Assembly: GCF_018987265.1 (NCBI RefSeq)
Contig: NZ_CP076853.1
Span: 1,798,001 to 1,862,000 of the forward strand
Length of the DNA stretch: 64,000 nt
Direction of reading: 5' to 3'
From: Rhizobium sp. WYJ-E13
GTDB taxonomy: Bacteria; Pseudomonadota; Alphaproteobacteria; Rhizobiales; Rhizobiaceae
The translations under genes were made by a program, and so were the position numbers. How positions within the stretch are numbered: the stretch's first letter is position 1; every line of letters starts with the position of its first letter. Positions 55,166 through 63,641 of this stretch are shown piece after piece. The notes below the pieces were generated by a model. That model was not told where the DNA came from. It saw nothing but the letters and a program-made list of their open reading frames with translations, and did not search any database.

Positions 55166-55645
55166 CTATCGTCCTGATACGGCCTCTATCAGCTCCCGCC
55201 TCATGAAAAGGCTTATGGGTGTCGCCGTATAAGGTGCAAAAGGCTCGCATGGCTTATACCCGCCGCGGCGATACAGTTGTTGTGCTTCGATATTGCGTAT
55301 TCCAACTTCGAGCAGCATGGTCTGTGCTCCGAGCGTCAGGGCCTGAGCTTCCGCTCGCCGAAGCAGTGCCACACCGATACCAGCACCCCGCACACCGGCA
55401 TCCACGATCATGCGCTTAAGCTCCGTGGTGCCGTCACCTCGCTCAAACAGCACGCAAAGTCCGACCGCCCTGTCAGCGAGACGCGCGATGAGGACATGCG
55501 ATCCCGGTTTTGCCAGCGACTCCGCGGTGATCGGTCGACGATACTCACCCGGATAGAGCGCTGCGGCTACAGAATCCGACTGCGACAGAAGCACCGAGAC
55601 TTCGTGCTGCAGCGCAGGTTCGATATTGACGGAAACTTCAGACAT
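55166..55645 (-). CDS. GNAT family N-acetyltransferase
   Basis: A 159-residue GNAT. Motif A is MIVDAGVRGAGIGVALLRRA, followed by LEVGIRNIEAQQLYRRGGY as motif B, and CEPFAPYTATPISLFMRREL at the end, typical of YsnE/PanM-like small acetyltransferases. GAGGTG precedes the ATG at 55645 by about a dozen bases. The frame is open to 55702. Substrate unknown. It reads towards the MFS leader and may be its upstream neighbour on the same strand. Confidence 0.9.
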   Translation of the reverse strand: MSEVSVNIEPALQHEVSVLLSQSDSVAAALYPGEYRRPITAESLAKPGSHVLIARLADRAVGLCVLFERGDGTTELKRMIVDAGVRGAGIGVALLRRAEAQALTLGAQTMLLEVGIRNIEAQQLYRRGGYKPCEPFAPYTATPISLFMRRELIEAVSGR

Positions 55646-55734
55646 CACGCCAGGACACCTCATCAACATCAGGTGAATATGGCTGCCGCAGCTTGTCAAC
55701 AAGCTCGATATCCATACCTGAAAGGCCGCCCGTA

Positions 55735-56265
55735 TCAGGCAATGAGCGGCGTCATATCATCCCAGAAGAAGACGAGGTTTTCCGATCGCCAGATCGGGCC
55801 GGGATCGATGAATTCGCCGGCAAGATCGCCATCCAGCGCCCGATAAAACGCTATCGCCGCCGCATTCCCCTTCACGACGCCGAGCGCAACTCCTCGAAAC
55901 TCCCTCGCCTTGAGATGCTCCGTCAGCCGCGAAAGCAGCATCCGGCCGATACCGCGGCGCTGGCTGCCCGGATCAACATAGAGAAATTTGATTTCGCCGC
56001 GATCCCCAAAGATCGGCTCCGAAGGCCGGCCAGCGGCGCCGATTCCAACGATCTGTCCGTTCGCTTCCGCGACCAGTACCATCTGGTCGACGTCAGCGGA
56101 CACGAGCTTCTCGCGCCAGCGCTGACCGCGATAGGCTTCGTCGAGCGTCGCATGGGCCACAACTGGCGCAAGCGTTGCGTAAGTGTGCCGCCAAACCTTC
56201 ACATGGAAGTCTGCAATCGACTGGGCGTCGGCGATGCCTGCGGCTCTGATCGAAATGCCATACAT
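55735..56265 (-). CDS. GNAT family N-acetyltransferase
   Basis: A 176-residue GNAT with the opening SIRAAGIADAQSIADFHVKV, motif A FLYVDPGSQRRGIGRMLLSR and motif B LGVVKGNAAAIAFYRALDG. It resembles RimI-like aminoacyl or small-molecule acetyltransferases. It lies upstream of the other GNAT gene with a 90-base gap; the two share only the general fold. Substrate unknown. Confidence 0.9.
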   Translation of the reverse strand: MYGISIRAAGIADAQSIADFHVKVWRHTYATLAPVVAHATLDEAYRGQRWREKLVSADVDQMVLVAEANGQIVGIGAAGRPSEPIFGDRGEIKFLYVDPGSQRRGIGRMLLSRLTEHLKAREFRGVALGVVKGNAAAIAFYRALDGDLAGEFIDPGPIWRSENLVFFWDDMTPLIA

Positions 56266-56292
56266 TTCCCGTCCTCATAAACAGCAGCCCAG

Positions 56293-57090
56293 CTACGCCG
56301 ACTTCACCGCCCCCGCCTTGAACCTGGAGCGATCGACGCGAACATTCCTTTTCTGCCCCAGGAACAGGCCGACAACGAGGTTTCTCGCCTTGATGCTCTC
56401 GAGCTCCAGCCGGCGCGCGACCTTGCGCACCTTGCTGAGCGGCAGGAAGACCAGATCCTTTTCCGGGCGCACGAAGTCGGCGCTCTCGGCCTCATCCTCC
56501 AGAAACCGCTGCTGGATGACCGGCGCCGGCTCGATCTGGTAGGCGGCAAGCCATGAGCGGTGCCAGAAATGCGCATCGATCAAGGAATAGCTTGTGGTTT
56601 CCGCAAGCATCCGCCGCGCCGCCTCGGGGCCGATGATATAGCCTGCGAGCCCCACACGGTTCTGATAGACGCGGCTCGCGCCGAAACGACCGGCCGTGTC
56701 CTGCCAGGCGGGCCTGCGATTGAGGATATGACGGCGCGGGGCGAATTCGAGGTCGTAGACGCTGTTCCAGGCATCGTTGCGGGCTTCGATAGTGGCGAGG
56801 ACGGCGGCGATATCGTCAGACAGCACCGCATCGTCTTCGAGGATGAGCACTTTGGCGCCATGCGCGATCACCGCCTGCCAGGCATTGCGGTGCGACAGGA
56901 AGCAGGCAATATCCTGCCGCCGCGTCGGGCTCGGCCAGTTGCTGGCTGCCGTCTGGCATTCCTCGGCCGTGAGGTCGGTGGCTTCGAACGCGTCGAGAAA
57001 CTCAAAGGACAGGCCGAGTGCCGCCATCTGGCGGATCTGGAAGCTCCGCCGCACCTCTTCCGCCTTGCGGCTGATGATCAATATTCTCAA
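56293..57090 (-). CDS. Glycosyltransferase family 25 protein
   Basis: A 265-residue GT25 (LPS beta-1,4-galactosyltransferase type) enzyme. It has RILIISRKAEEVRRSFQIRQ, the acceptor-like block RRQDIACFLSHRNAWQAVIA, and VLILEDDAVLSDDIAAVLAT with the metal-binding acidic cluster. It should add a sugar to envelope glycans. I propose a TTG start at 57090: GGGGAG lies five bases before it and the family usually begins MRIL. An ATG at 57147 in the same frame would add 19 residues. The C-terminus is basic. Confidence 0.85.
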   Translation of the reverse strand: MRILIISRKAEEVRRSFQIRQMAALGLSFEFLDAFEATDLTAEECQTAASNWPSPTRRQDIACFLSHRNAWQAVIAHGAKVLILEDDAVLSDDIAAVLATIEARNDAWNSVYDLEFAPRRHILNRRPAWQDTAGRFGASRVYQNRVGLAGYIIGPEAARRMLAETTSYSLIDAHFWHRSWLAAYQIEPAPVIQQRFLEDEAESADFVRPEKDLVFLPLSKVRKVARRLELESIKARNLVVGLFLGQKRNVRVDRSRFKAGAVKSA

Positions 57091-57227
57091 TCGTACTCCC
57101 CGGCGCCGAACGCCTGCACCGAAAACCGGCTGTGTCAGCGCAGACATATAGCTATGTTCCGATGCGAGCAAAAGCGGACCGTCGGCGGGCGGCACGAGTT
57201 TTTCAGGGATTCTCTGAGCCCGCGGGC

Positions 57228-58013
57228 TCACTGCGGGTAAAGCGTCGCAACACGACCGGCGAAATAGTAGGCGACGATTCCGATCCATTCCCGCACGCCG
57301 GTGCTCAGAAGACCGGCATTGATGAGCGGATAGGCGACCGTCACCTTCAGGCCCTCCTTCCCGGTCGTGCGGTAATCGGCGACCCAGGGAGTGACGTCCA
57401 TGCCGAGATTGCGAAAGATCGCCACGGCGCGCGGCATATGGAAACCCGAGGTCACGAGCAGGCAGTGGTTGAGGTTCAGCCGCTGCAGGATCGCCCTGGT
57501 ATTGATGGCGTTTTCATAGGTATCGCGAGACTCCGCGTCATATTCGACCCTGTTTGGATCGATATGGAAATCATTGAACATCCGGCGGATGACATCCGAC
57601 TCCGTCATGGCGACACCTTCGAGGCTGCCATCGCCGCCGGACATGATGATCTTCGCATTCGGATAGAGGCCTGCAAGCCGCACCGTCTCGATATAGCGAT
57701 CGCCGCCGTCATCGAGATCGTAGCCGCCGCGCGCGCCGTCGACCTGCGTCGGGATACCGCCGCCGAGCACGATGACACAGGCGGCATCGGCGGGTGCAGC
57801 CGGCCGCGGAAAGCGGTCTTCGAGCTCCTGCACGATCAGCGCGCCCGATGTGGTGTAGAAGCTCACGAAAACGAGCGCGAGCGAAACCAGCCCGGCGGCG
57901 ATGGCGAGCCGGCGGAAGGAGAAGAGCATCAGGAGCACGCTGAGCGCCATCAGAAGGAAGCAGATCGTCACCGGCTGGGAAACGATCCAGAAAATCTTTG
58001 CGAAGAAAAACAT
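57228..58013 (-). CDS. YdcF/DUF218 family membrane protein
   Basis: A 261-residue protein with two N-terminal membrane helices (residues about 4-55) and a DUF218 domain: ACVIVLGGGIPTQVDGARGG, KIIMSGGDGSLEGVAMTESD, SRDTYENAINTRAI and HCLLVTSGFHMPRAVAIFRN. Family members act in the periplasm on cell-envelope precursors (ElyC/SanA group). The start may instead be GTG at 58046, with AAGG four bases upstream. It lies next to the GT25 gene on the same strand; both are envelope-related. Confidence 0.88.
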   Translation of the reverse strand: MFFFAKIFWIVSQPVTICFLLMALSVLLMLFSFRRLAIAAGLVSLALVFVSFYTTSGALIVQELEDRFPRPAAPADAACVIVLGGGIPTQVDGARGGYDLDDGGDRYIETVRLAGLYPNAKIIMSGGDGSLEGVAMTESDVIRRMFNDFHIDPNRVEYDAESRDTYENAINTRAILQRLNLNHCLLVTSGFHMPRAVAIFRNLGMDVTPWVADYRTTGKEGLKVTVAYPLINAGLLSTGVREWIGIVAYYFAGRVATLYPQ

Positions 58014-58251
58014 GGGCGTGCTGGGGTCCTGCTGAAATGCGGCCACGAAACCTTATTCGCGGATTCGGGGCAAGTCGCAACTTGGGGCGAGACGCGAGTA
58101 GCGGAGGGTGTGCCACGGCGAAGCGCCAGCCGGCACACTCCCATTACACCTCGCCCTACGAATTTACGCCGGAGTTTACGGTAACGTACTTCCCCGCCAT
58201 GCGCGTGATGTGCTTAGCACTTCAACCAGCTGGGGAGCGGGAGGAGTTTCT

Positions 58252-59241
58252 GTGAGACATCGTCAGGAAGAGAATCCGCAGCGACATCGGCTTCATGCCG
58301 CGGCCATGCTTGCCGCGATGACCTTTATCCTGTCGGGCGCCGCACATGGCGTCCAGGCCGCCGATCTTGTCATCGCCGTACCGAACTGGCCGTCCGGCCA
58401 GGCAACCGCCAATATCCTCAAGGTCGCGATCGGCAAGACATTCGGCCTCGAGGCCGATCTGCGCGAAATGGGAGAACTCAATGCCTTCGCCGCGCTCGAA
58501 ACCGGCGAACTCGATATCCATCCGGAGGTCTGGCGGCCGAACCTCGATGCGGCGATCGAAAAATATGTCGATGCGAAGAAGGCGGTGGTGCTGGCAAAAC
58601 GCGCCGTTCCCGCCTGGCAGGGCCTGTGTGCCACCGAAGACGCGGAAAAGGCCGGCATCAAAAGCATCAAGGACCTGTCCGACCCGCAAAAAGGCGCACT
58701 GCTCGACACCGATGGCGATGGCCGCGGCGAGCTCTGGATCGGCGCTGCCACCTGGACCTCGGCGAGCATCGAGCGCATCCGCGCCTTGAGCTATGGCTAC
58801 TCCAAAAATCTGGCCCTCGTGGAGACGGAAGAGGATGTCGGCATGGCCGCCGTCGATGCGGCCGTCGCCACCAGCCGGCCGATGGTCTTTGCCTGCTACG
58901 CGCCGCACAATGTCTTCGAACTGCACAAGGTGACGCGCCTGGAGGAGCCGGCCTACGATCCCGCACAATGGAAGATCGCGCCCGGCAGCGATCCCCTCTG
59001 GATCGAGCATTCGAAGGCGGATACCGCCTGGCCGCCCTCCGAATTCCACATCGGCTGGTCGGCCTCCTTCGGTCAGAAACATGCTGACGTCGCCGCCTTT
59101 CTGGAGAAGGTCGACCTGACGCCCGAGGAAGTGACCATGATGACCTACGCGCTGCAGGTGGAGCGCCAGCCGCCGGCAGACTATGCGGAAAAATGGGTGG
59201 CCGAGAATGCCGCCCGCGTTAAGGGGTGGGCAAAGCCATGA
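58252..59241 (+). CDS. Glycine betaine-type ABC transporter substrate-binding protein
   Basis: A 329-residue periplasmic binding protein of the OpuAC/ProX family. A signal peptide (to about residue 36, MLAAMTFILSGAAHGVQA) is followed by ADLVIAVPNWPSGQATANIL, ELDIHPEVWRPNLDAAIEKY and TAWPPSEFHIGWSASFGQKH. Several Trp residues could form the aromatic cage for quaternary amines. I chose GTG at 58252, with GGGAGGAG five to six bases upstream. No permease or ATPase gene is near, so it either works with a distant transporter or has another role. Its stop overlaps the start of the L,D-transpeptidase gene. Confidence 0.88.
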   Translation: MRHRQEENPQRHRLHAAAMLAAMTFILSGAAHGVQAADLVIAVPNWPSGQATANILKVAIGKTFGLEADLREMGELNAFAALETGELDIHPEVWRPNLDAAIEKYVDAKKAVVLAKRAVPAWQGLCATEDAEKAGIKSIKDLSDPQKGALLDTDGDGRGELWIGAATWTSASIERIRALSYGYSKNLALVETEEDVGMAAVDAAVATSRPMVFACYAPHNVFELHKVTRLEEPAYDPAQWKIAPGSDPLWIEHSKADTAWPPSEFHIGWSASFGQKHADVAAFLEKVDLTPEEVTMMTYALQVERQPPADYAEKWVAENAARVKGWAKP

Positions 59242-59897
59242 GCCGGACCTTGCAGAAAGCTGCGCTGGCCACGCTGGCGCTTACCCTCGCCGCCTATGTC
59301 GCCCTTGCGGCCGGCACGCAGATCTACGATCCGAAGACCAGGAAGTGGGTCGATTACGACAAGAACACGGCGCGTAAATATTTCGCCCGCAACAAGCAGG
59401 TTCCGGATGCCTTCCGCCGGCAGGTCGTGACCTTCCGCACGGCGGAAGAGCCGGGCACGATCATCATCGACGGCAACCAGCATTTCCTCTATCTGGTGCA
59501 GCCTGGCGGCCAGGCGATCCGCTACGGTATCGGGGTCGGGCGCGAAGGTTTCGGCTGGGCCGGCATCGTGCGCGTGGGGCGCACGGCCGAATGGCCGACC
59601 TGGACACCGCCCGCCGAGATGGTGGCCCGCGACCCGAATGCCGCCAAATGGGCGGCCGGACAGCCCGGCGGCCCCGACAACCCGCTCGGCGCCCGCGCGC
59701 TCTATCTCTATGCCGGCGATGCCGACACGATCTACCGCATCCATGGCACGCCGGAATCCTGGTCGATCGGCCTCGACGTGTCGTCGGGCTGCATTCGCAT
59801 GAACAACGACGACATCATCGATCTGCACTCGCGCATAAAGGTCGGCGCGAAGGTCATTGTCCTGATGCAGGGCGCGGCCCTCTATAAGGGCGTCTGA
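59238..59897 (+). CDS. L,D-transpeptidase (YkuD domain)
   Basis: A 219-residue exported protein with an N-terminal hydrophobic segment (LATLALTLAAYVALAAG) and a YkuD domain. The catalytic region is IYRIHGTPESWSIGLDVSSG followed by CIRMNNDDIIDL, with His and Cys in the usual spacing. It cross-links peptidoglycan (3-3 bonds) or attaches proteins in the periplasm. Its ATG overlaps the stop of the betaine-binding gene (ATGA), so translation is coupled. GGGGTGG lies upstream within the previous gene. Confidence 0.93.
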   Translation: MSRTLQKAALATLALTLAAYVALAAGTQIYDPKTRKWVDYDKNTARKYFARNKQVPDAFRRQVVTFRTAEEPGTIIIDGNQHFLYLVQPGGQAIRYGIGVGREGFGWAGIVRVGRTAEWPTWTPPAEMVARDPNAAKWAAGQPGGPDNPLGARALYLYAGDADTIYRIHGTPESWSIGLDVSSGCIRMNNDDIIDLHSRIKVGAKVIVLMQGAALYKGV

Positions 59898-59911
59898 AAC
59901 GGGGGAAAGAT

Positions 59912-60226
59912 ATGCACATGTCCTTGAAGAGCCGGCCGCATCCGGCCCTGCTCCTTTGCTCGATCGCGGCACTCGCGGCCTGCCAGTCGGCTCCGCCGCC
60001 CGACCAGATGTCGCGCACGGCGGTCGAGACAGCCCCCGCCGACCTGCAGCTGCTCTGCGCCGATGCCGCCGCCAAACAGGCCGGCCTCGACAGGGCGAAA
60101 ATCCTGCCGACAGGCTCCCGCCCGGTCGAAGCCGGCGGCTTCAGCGTCGATCTCGATGCCTCCGGCCGCAAGTTCGCCTGCGTCATCGACAGGACCGGCG
60201 TGGTGAAGAGCGTTCAGGCGGTGTGA
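59912..60226 (+). CDS. Small lipoprotein
   Basis: 104 residues. The signal SRPHPALLLCSIAALAAC ends in a lipobox (LAAC at about residues 21-24). The mature part has two further cysteines (LLCADAAAKQAG and KFACVIDRTG) that could form a disulfide, and ends with GVVKSVQAV. It starts 14 bases after the L,D-transpeptidase stop and probably belongs to its operon. No named family; envelope role by association only. Confidence 0.75.
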   Translation: MHMSLKSRPHPALLLCSIAALAACQSAPPPDQMSRTAVETAPADLQLLCADAAAKQAGLDRAKILPTGSRPVEAGGFSVDLDASGRKFACVIDRTGVVKSVQAV

Positions 60227-60264
60227 ATGCTGCAGTCTGCTCGCCCGTGTGGCACTCCCTCTTT

Positions 60265-60299
60265 CCCCAACCCTCCTCGCAAGGGGGAGGGGTTTGGGG
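60265..60299. repeat. GC-rich hairpin between convergent genes
   Basis: CCCCAACCCTCC pairs with GGGGAGGGGTTTGGGG (imperfect) around CTCGCAAG. It is a short form of the pyrimidine/purine palindromes seen at 11266. It may end both convergent genes although the T run is missing. Confidence 0.45.
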
Positions 60300-60336
60300 C
60301 GCCGTCTTTCATCAGGACCGAACCAGCCGCAATCCC

Positions 60337-61500
60337 CTACCGTCCTCCAAGCTCCTGCCCGACCAGCGACAGCCAATAGCGCACCCCATGCGCAATCGCC
60401 TTGTCGTTGAAATCATAGGCCGGATGGTGCAGACCCGCGCTGTCCCCATTGCCGATCAGGATCATCGCGCCGGGGCGCTTTTCCAGCATGTAGGAGAAAT
60501 CCTCCGCCCCCATCGACGGCTCGTAAGCCGCGTCCACCCGCCCCTCGCCCACAACCTTTGCAGCCGCCGCAACGATCGCCGACGTCCTGCCGGCATCGTT
60601 GACCGTGACCGGATAGCCCGGCCGCCAGTCGATCTCGGCTTCCGTCTCGAAGAGCTTCGCCGTGCCATGCACGATCTCGCGGAACCGCTGCTCGACGGCC
60701 TTCCGCGTTTCCGGCTGCATGGTGCGGATCGTTCCGCCGAGGCGCACGGAGGCGGGGATGACGTTCAGCGCCTTGTCGTTGCCGGCTTCCGAGAAGGTGA
60801 CGGAGACGACGACCGGGTCGAAGGGATCGGTAAATCGCGAGGCGATCGATTGCAGCGCCGTGACCATATGGGCGCTGACGAGAAGCGGATCGCGCGTCAT
60901 GTTCGGCGAGGCCGCATGCCCGCCCTTGCCGTTGATGGTGATGACGAAACGGTCGGCACCCGCCATGAAGGGGCCTGCGCGCGTGGCAAAGGAGCCGATC
61001 GCAAGGCCCGGCTCGTTATGCATGCCATAGACCTCGTCGATGCCGAAACGCTCCAGCAGCCCCTCCTCGATCATCACCCGCGCGCCGCCGCCGCCCTCCT
61101 CCGCCGGCTGGAAGATCAGCACGACCTTGCCGGAAAAATCCCTGTCTTCGACGAGGCACCTGGCGGTGGCAAGCAGCATGGCGGTGTGTCCGTCATGGCC
61201 GCAGGCATGCATGCGGTTGGCATTTTTCGAGGCATAGGGAAGATTGGTCTGCTCCGACATCGGCAGCGCATCCATGTCGCAGCGAAGCGCGATCGTCTTG
61301 CCGGGGCCTTTCTTGCCCTCGATGACGGCAACGACACCGGTCTTTGCAAGCCCTGTCGTGATGTCATCGCAGCCGAACTCGGCAAGCTTGCCCGCCACGA
61401 AAGCCGCCGTTTCCGGCAGGTCGAAGAGCAGCTCCGGATTCTGGTGGATATGACGGCGCCAGCCCTTGGCCTCCTCGGCGACGGCTTCGATAGTGCTCAT
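60337..61500 (-). CDS. M20 family amidohydrolase (N-acyl-amino acid/hippurate type)
   Basis: A 387-residue M20D peptidase. The metal site is ALRCDMDALPM and MHACGHDGHTAMLLATARCL, and VLIFQPAEEGGGGARVMIEE includes the catalytic Glu. The dimerisation domain has FVITINGKGGHAASPNMTRD, and the end reads MGAEDFSYMLEKRPGAMILI with GLHHPAYDFND. It should remove N-acyl groups from amino acids in the cytoplasm. GAGGATACC precedes the ATG. It is a single gene. Confidence 0.94.
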   Translation of the reverse strand: MSTIEAVAEEAKGWRRHIHQNPELLFDLPETAAFVAGKLAEFGCDDITTGLAKTGVVAVIEGKKGPGKTIALRCDMDALPMSEQTNLPYASKNANRMHACGHDGHTAMLLATARCLVEDRDFSGKVVLIFQPAEEGGGGARVMIEEGLLERFGIDEVYGMHNEPGLAIGSFATRAGPFMAGADRFVITINGKGGHAASPNMTRDPLLVSAHMVTALQSIASRFTDPFDPVVVSVTFSEAGNDKALNVIPASVRLGGTIRTMQPETRKAVEQRFREIVHGTAKLFETEAEIDWRPGYPVTVNDAGRTSAIVAAAAKVVGEGRVDAAYEPSMGAEDFSYMLEKRPGAMILIGNGDSAGLHHPAYDFNDKAIAHGVRYWLSLVGQELGGR

Positions 61501-61672
61501 GATGGTATCCTCGTGACGGTGCGGCCGCGGCGCGGGAAATGGCGGCCGAAGGTGGGGTGGTGTGAGACTAAGCGCAGAGGGCGGGTTTTGCCACCCCGGA
61601 AAGAAGCAGTTGCGATGACGGCCTCCGTCACCACCGGTTGATTGTGACCGATTCTGATTTCATAGTGCCGGC

Positions 61673-62188
61673 ATGAAATCTGCAAAGATATTTTACAGCC
61701 ATGAATTTCCCGAAACGCCGATCAGTGGATGGGCGGGCGCGCGATGGAATGGATGGGTGCGGGAAAACACACCGAGCGGACAGCCGATGAACCCCCGCCG
61801 TGTAGTCCACCCTTTCCTTTCGCAACGGAAAATCTGGTACTTGCTCGACGTGCATTTCAACGGGGTCGATCTGCTGTTCGCGACGCCTCTGGAACTGGAT
61901 CAGTTCATCGCAGTCATGTCCCAGAAGATCCTGCCTTCGGGATGGGCTCTCGTGCCCGGTCGTCCTCTCGGTCGACCGAGCAATCATTGGCTGTCACGTC
62001 TGCCGAAGGAAGCCAAAAGCTGGAAATTCCGGCAGGCGATCTGCAAGTTCCTTCAGGAAGCAGACACCGTGAAGCGGTTCAGAAATCGCTATGCAAGCCA
62101 ACCGGTGAAACTCCACTTCGATGGCGTCTACAACAACTATTACAATGCTCGCAGCTGGCCTGCCGACCGCCGGCTGAACGGCGGGTGA
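61673..62188 (+). CDS. Hypothetical protein
   Basis: A 171-residue soluble protein, basic and rich in Trp, Arg and Pro (FPETPISGWAGARWNGWVRE, LPKEAKSWKFRQAICKFLQE, NNYYNARSWPADRRLNGG). No signal peptide and no domain that I recognise. Codon use is normal for the genome. No clear ribosome site is seen before the ATG, so the start is uncertain. Confidence 0.6.
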   Translation: MKSAKIFYSHEFPETPISGWAGARWNGWVRENTPSGQPMNPRRVVHPFLSQRKIWYLLDVHFNGVDLLFATPLELDQFIAVMSQKILPSGWALVPGRPLGRPSNHWLSRLPKEAKSWKFRQAICKFLQEADTVKRFRNRYASQPVKLHFDGVYNNYYNARSWPADRRLNGG

Positions 62189-62284
62189 AATCAGGGCGCC
62201 GCCCGCGTCCGGATCGGAGGTAGGCATCCACCCGCTCGACAGCAGCCGCCTTCATGAGGAATGATCCCGCACGGCCGGCGCTTC

Positions 62285-62860
62285 TCACCCCTGCACAGCC
62301 GCTTTCCGATAGGCCGCAACCGTCATCCACACGGCCGACAGCAGGAAATAGAACGCGCCGAATCCCGCATAGGGCGCAATGTCGAGAATGCTGGGCGGCG
62401 TGGTTGCGAATGACTTGCCGATCATGAAGCCGCCGGCGAGCGTCGATTGCGCGCCGCTGAGGATCATCACCCATTGCGCGCCGTAGACGCGCCAGCGCCG
62501 CACCGCCGCCGAAAGCTGCAGCAGGCCGGAGAAGATCGCCCAGATGCCAAAGACCGCGAGAACGGCATAGGTGCTGTTGAGGACGGCAATGATGACGGCG
62601 AACGTGGTGATGGTGCTAACGGCGACGTTGAACGTCTGGGCCGGGTTCGCCTTCAGGCCACCATTCGAGCGGGCATCCACGAGGTTCGCCACCGCATCCC
62701 AGGCCGGATAGATGACGAGCAGCACCGAGGCGACCGCCGATTGGCTGCCGGACACCGTGGCCGACAGAACGGCAGCAATGATCCAGCCGATTGAGAACAG
62801 CGCACGGACGAAATAGTAGGATCGCAACCAGCTCGATTGCGGGGAAGATTGGTTCTGCAT
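62285..62860 (-). CDS. DUF308-type integral membrane protein
   Basis: A 191-residue protein with about six membrane helices: FVRALFSIGWIIAAVLSATV, AVASVLLVIYPAWDAVANLV, VSTITTFAVIIAVLNSTYAV, LAVFGIWAIFSGLLQLSAAV, WVMILSGAQSTLAGGFMIGK and GFGAFYFLLSAVWMTVAAYR. This is the HdeD/DUF308 pattern. AAGGAG precedes the ATG. It is divergent from the TetR gene at 63019, and a 16-bp dyad lies 22 bases upstream of its start, so the TetR protein probably represses it. Function unknown; acid or membrane stress is suggested for HdeD. Confidence 0.85.
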   Translation of the reverse strand: MQNQSSPQSSWLRSYYFVRALFSIGWIIAAVLSATVSGSQSAVASVLLVIYPAWDAVANLVDARSNGGLKANPAQTFNVAVSTITTFAVIIAVLNSTYAVLAVFGIWAIFSGLLQLSAAVRRWRVYGAQWVMILSGAQSTLAGGFMIGKSFATTPPSILDIAPYAGFGAFYFLLSAVWMTVAAYRKAAVQG

Positions 62861-62882
62861 GACAAGCTCCTTGTTCTGTCTT

Positions 62883-62898
62883 CCTACTAGTAGGTAGG
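62883..62898. promoter_or_regulatory. TetR operator, copy 1 (DUF308 side)
   Basis: CCTACTAGTAGGTAGG, 22 bases upstream of the DUF308 start, shares CCTAC and (A/T)AG..GTAGG with the second site at 62994; both fit CCTACYARYAGGTAGG. It also holds the perfect palindrome CCTACTAGTAGG. Confidence 0.7.
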
Positions 62899-62993
62899 CA
62901 AACTTGGAGAGTCAACTGTTCAAACGCGCCTTCCCCTGCAGGGCGGAACACATGCTCGTGAGCGAGCCCTCGGCACCCGGACTTGACAGCCTC

Positions 62994-63009
62994 CCTACCA
63001 ACAGGTAGG
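62994..63009. promoter_or_regulatory. TetR operator, copy 2 (TetR side)
   Basis: CCTACCAACAGGTAGG (6-bp arms, 4-base centre) lies nine bases before the TetR ATG. A -35-like TTGACA (62983-62988) sits just upstream, so the dyad covers the promoter spacer or start site, as expected for self-repression. Confidence 0.7.
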
Positions 63010-63018
63010 CCAAGCAGC

Positions 63019-63591
63019 ATGGAACAGACGACCTCGGAAAGAATACTGGACGTGGCGCAGTCTCTCGTCGTGGCGGGAGGCTATAACGGCTTCAGCTATG
63101 CCGATATTTCCGATGCGATCGGCATCCGCAAGGCGAGCATCCACCACCATTTCCCCACCAAGGCCGAACTGGTGCAGGTGCTGGTCGATCGCTATACGCA
63201 GCGCGCCGAATCCGGGCTTAACTCGCTGCGCGAACACGTCCCCGGTCCTGCCGAGCAGCTGCAGGCCTATCTGAACTACTGGCAGAAATGCATTCTCGAT
63301 GCATCAGAGCCTTTCTGCGTCTGCGCCATGCTCGCCTGCGAAATGCAGATGCTGCCAGACACTGTGGCGTCGCATGTGCGACGGCATTTCGAGAACCTGG
63401 CCGCCTGGCTGGCATCGGTGCTGAAAGCCGGCGCGGAGCAGAAGCTCTTCCGCCTGAATGGATCCCCCGAGGAGGAAGCCCAGATCCTGATGGCGTCAGT
63501 TCACGGCGCCATGCTGTCCGCCCGCGCGCTCAGCCAGCCCAGCCTGTTTGCCGCGATCGTCGGCCCGCAGATCGCCAGACTCAAGGCGTAG
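63019..63591 (+). CDS. TetR family repressor of the DUF308 gene
   Basis: A 190-residue TetR protein. The HTH (residues about 8-52) reads ERILDVAQSLVVAGGYNGFS, then YADISDAIGIRKASIHHHFP and TKAELVQVLVDRY. The C-terminal domain resembles AcuR/LfrR-type (TetR_C_). The ATG at 63019 precedes the conserved start; the frame extends to 62983 through the operator. It is divergent from DUF308, and both starts have the same 16-bp dyad upstream, so it is very likely the repressor of both. Confidence 0.93.
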   Translation: MEQTTSERILDVAQSLVVAGGYNGFSYADISDAIGIRKASIHHHFPTKAELVQVLVDRYTQRAESGLNSLREHVPGPAEQLQAYLNYWQKCILDASEPFCVCAMLACEMQMLPDTVASHVRRHFENLAAWLASVLKAGAEQKLFRLNGSPEEEAQILMASVHGAMLSARALSQPSLFAAIVGPQIARLKA

Positions 63592-63641
63592 AAGCACTCA
63601 AGGCATAGAAGCGGCGGCTGTCCTGGCGGCTCGTATCCGCA

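Noticed and set aside
59956..61641. 561-residue plus-strand frame
   Set aside because: Covers a lipoprotein gene in another frame and the M20 gene in antisense; no supporting features.
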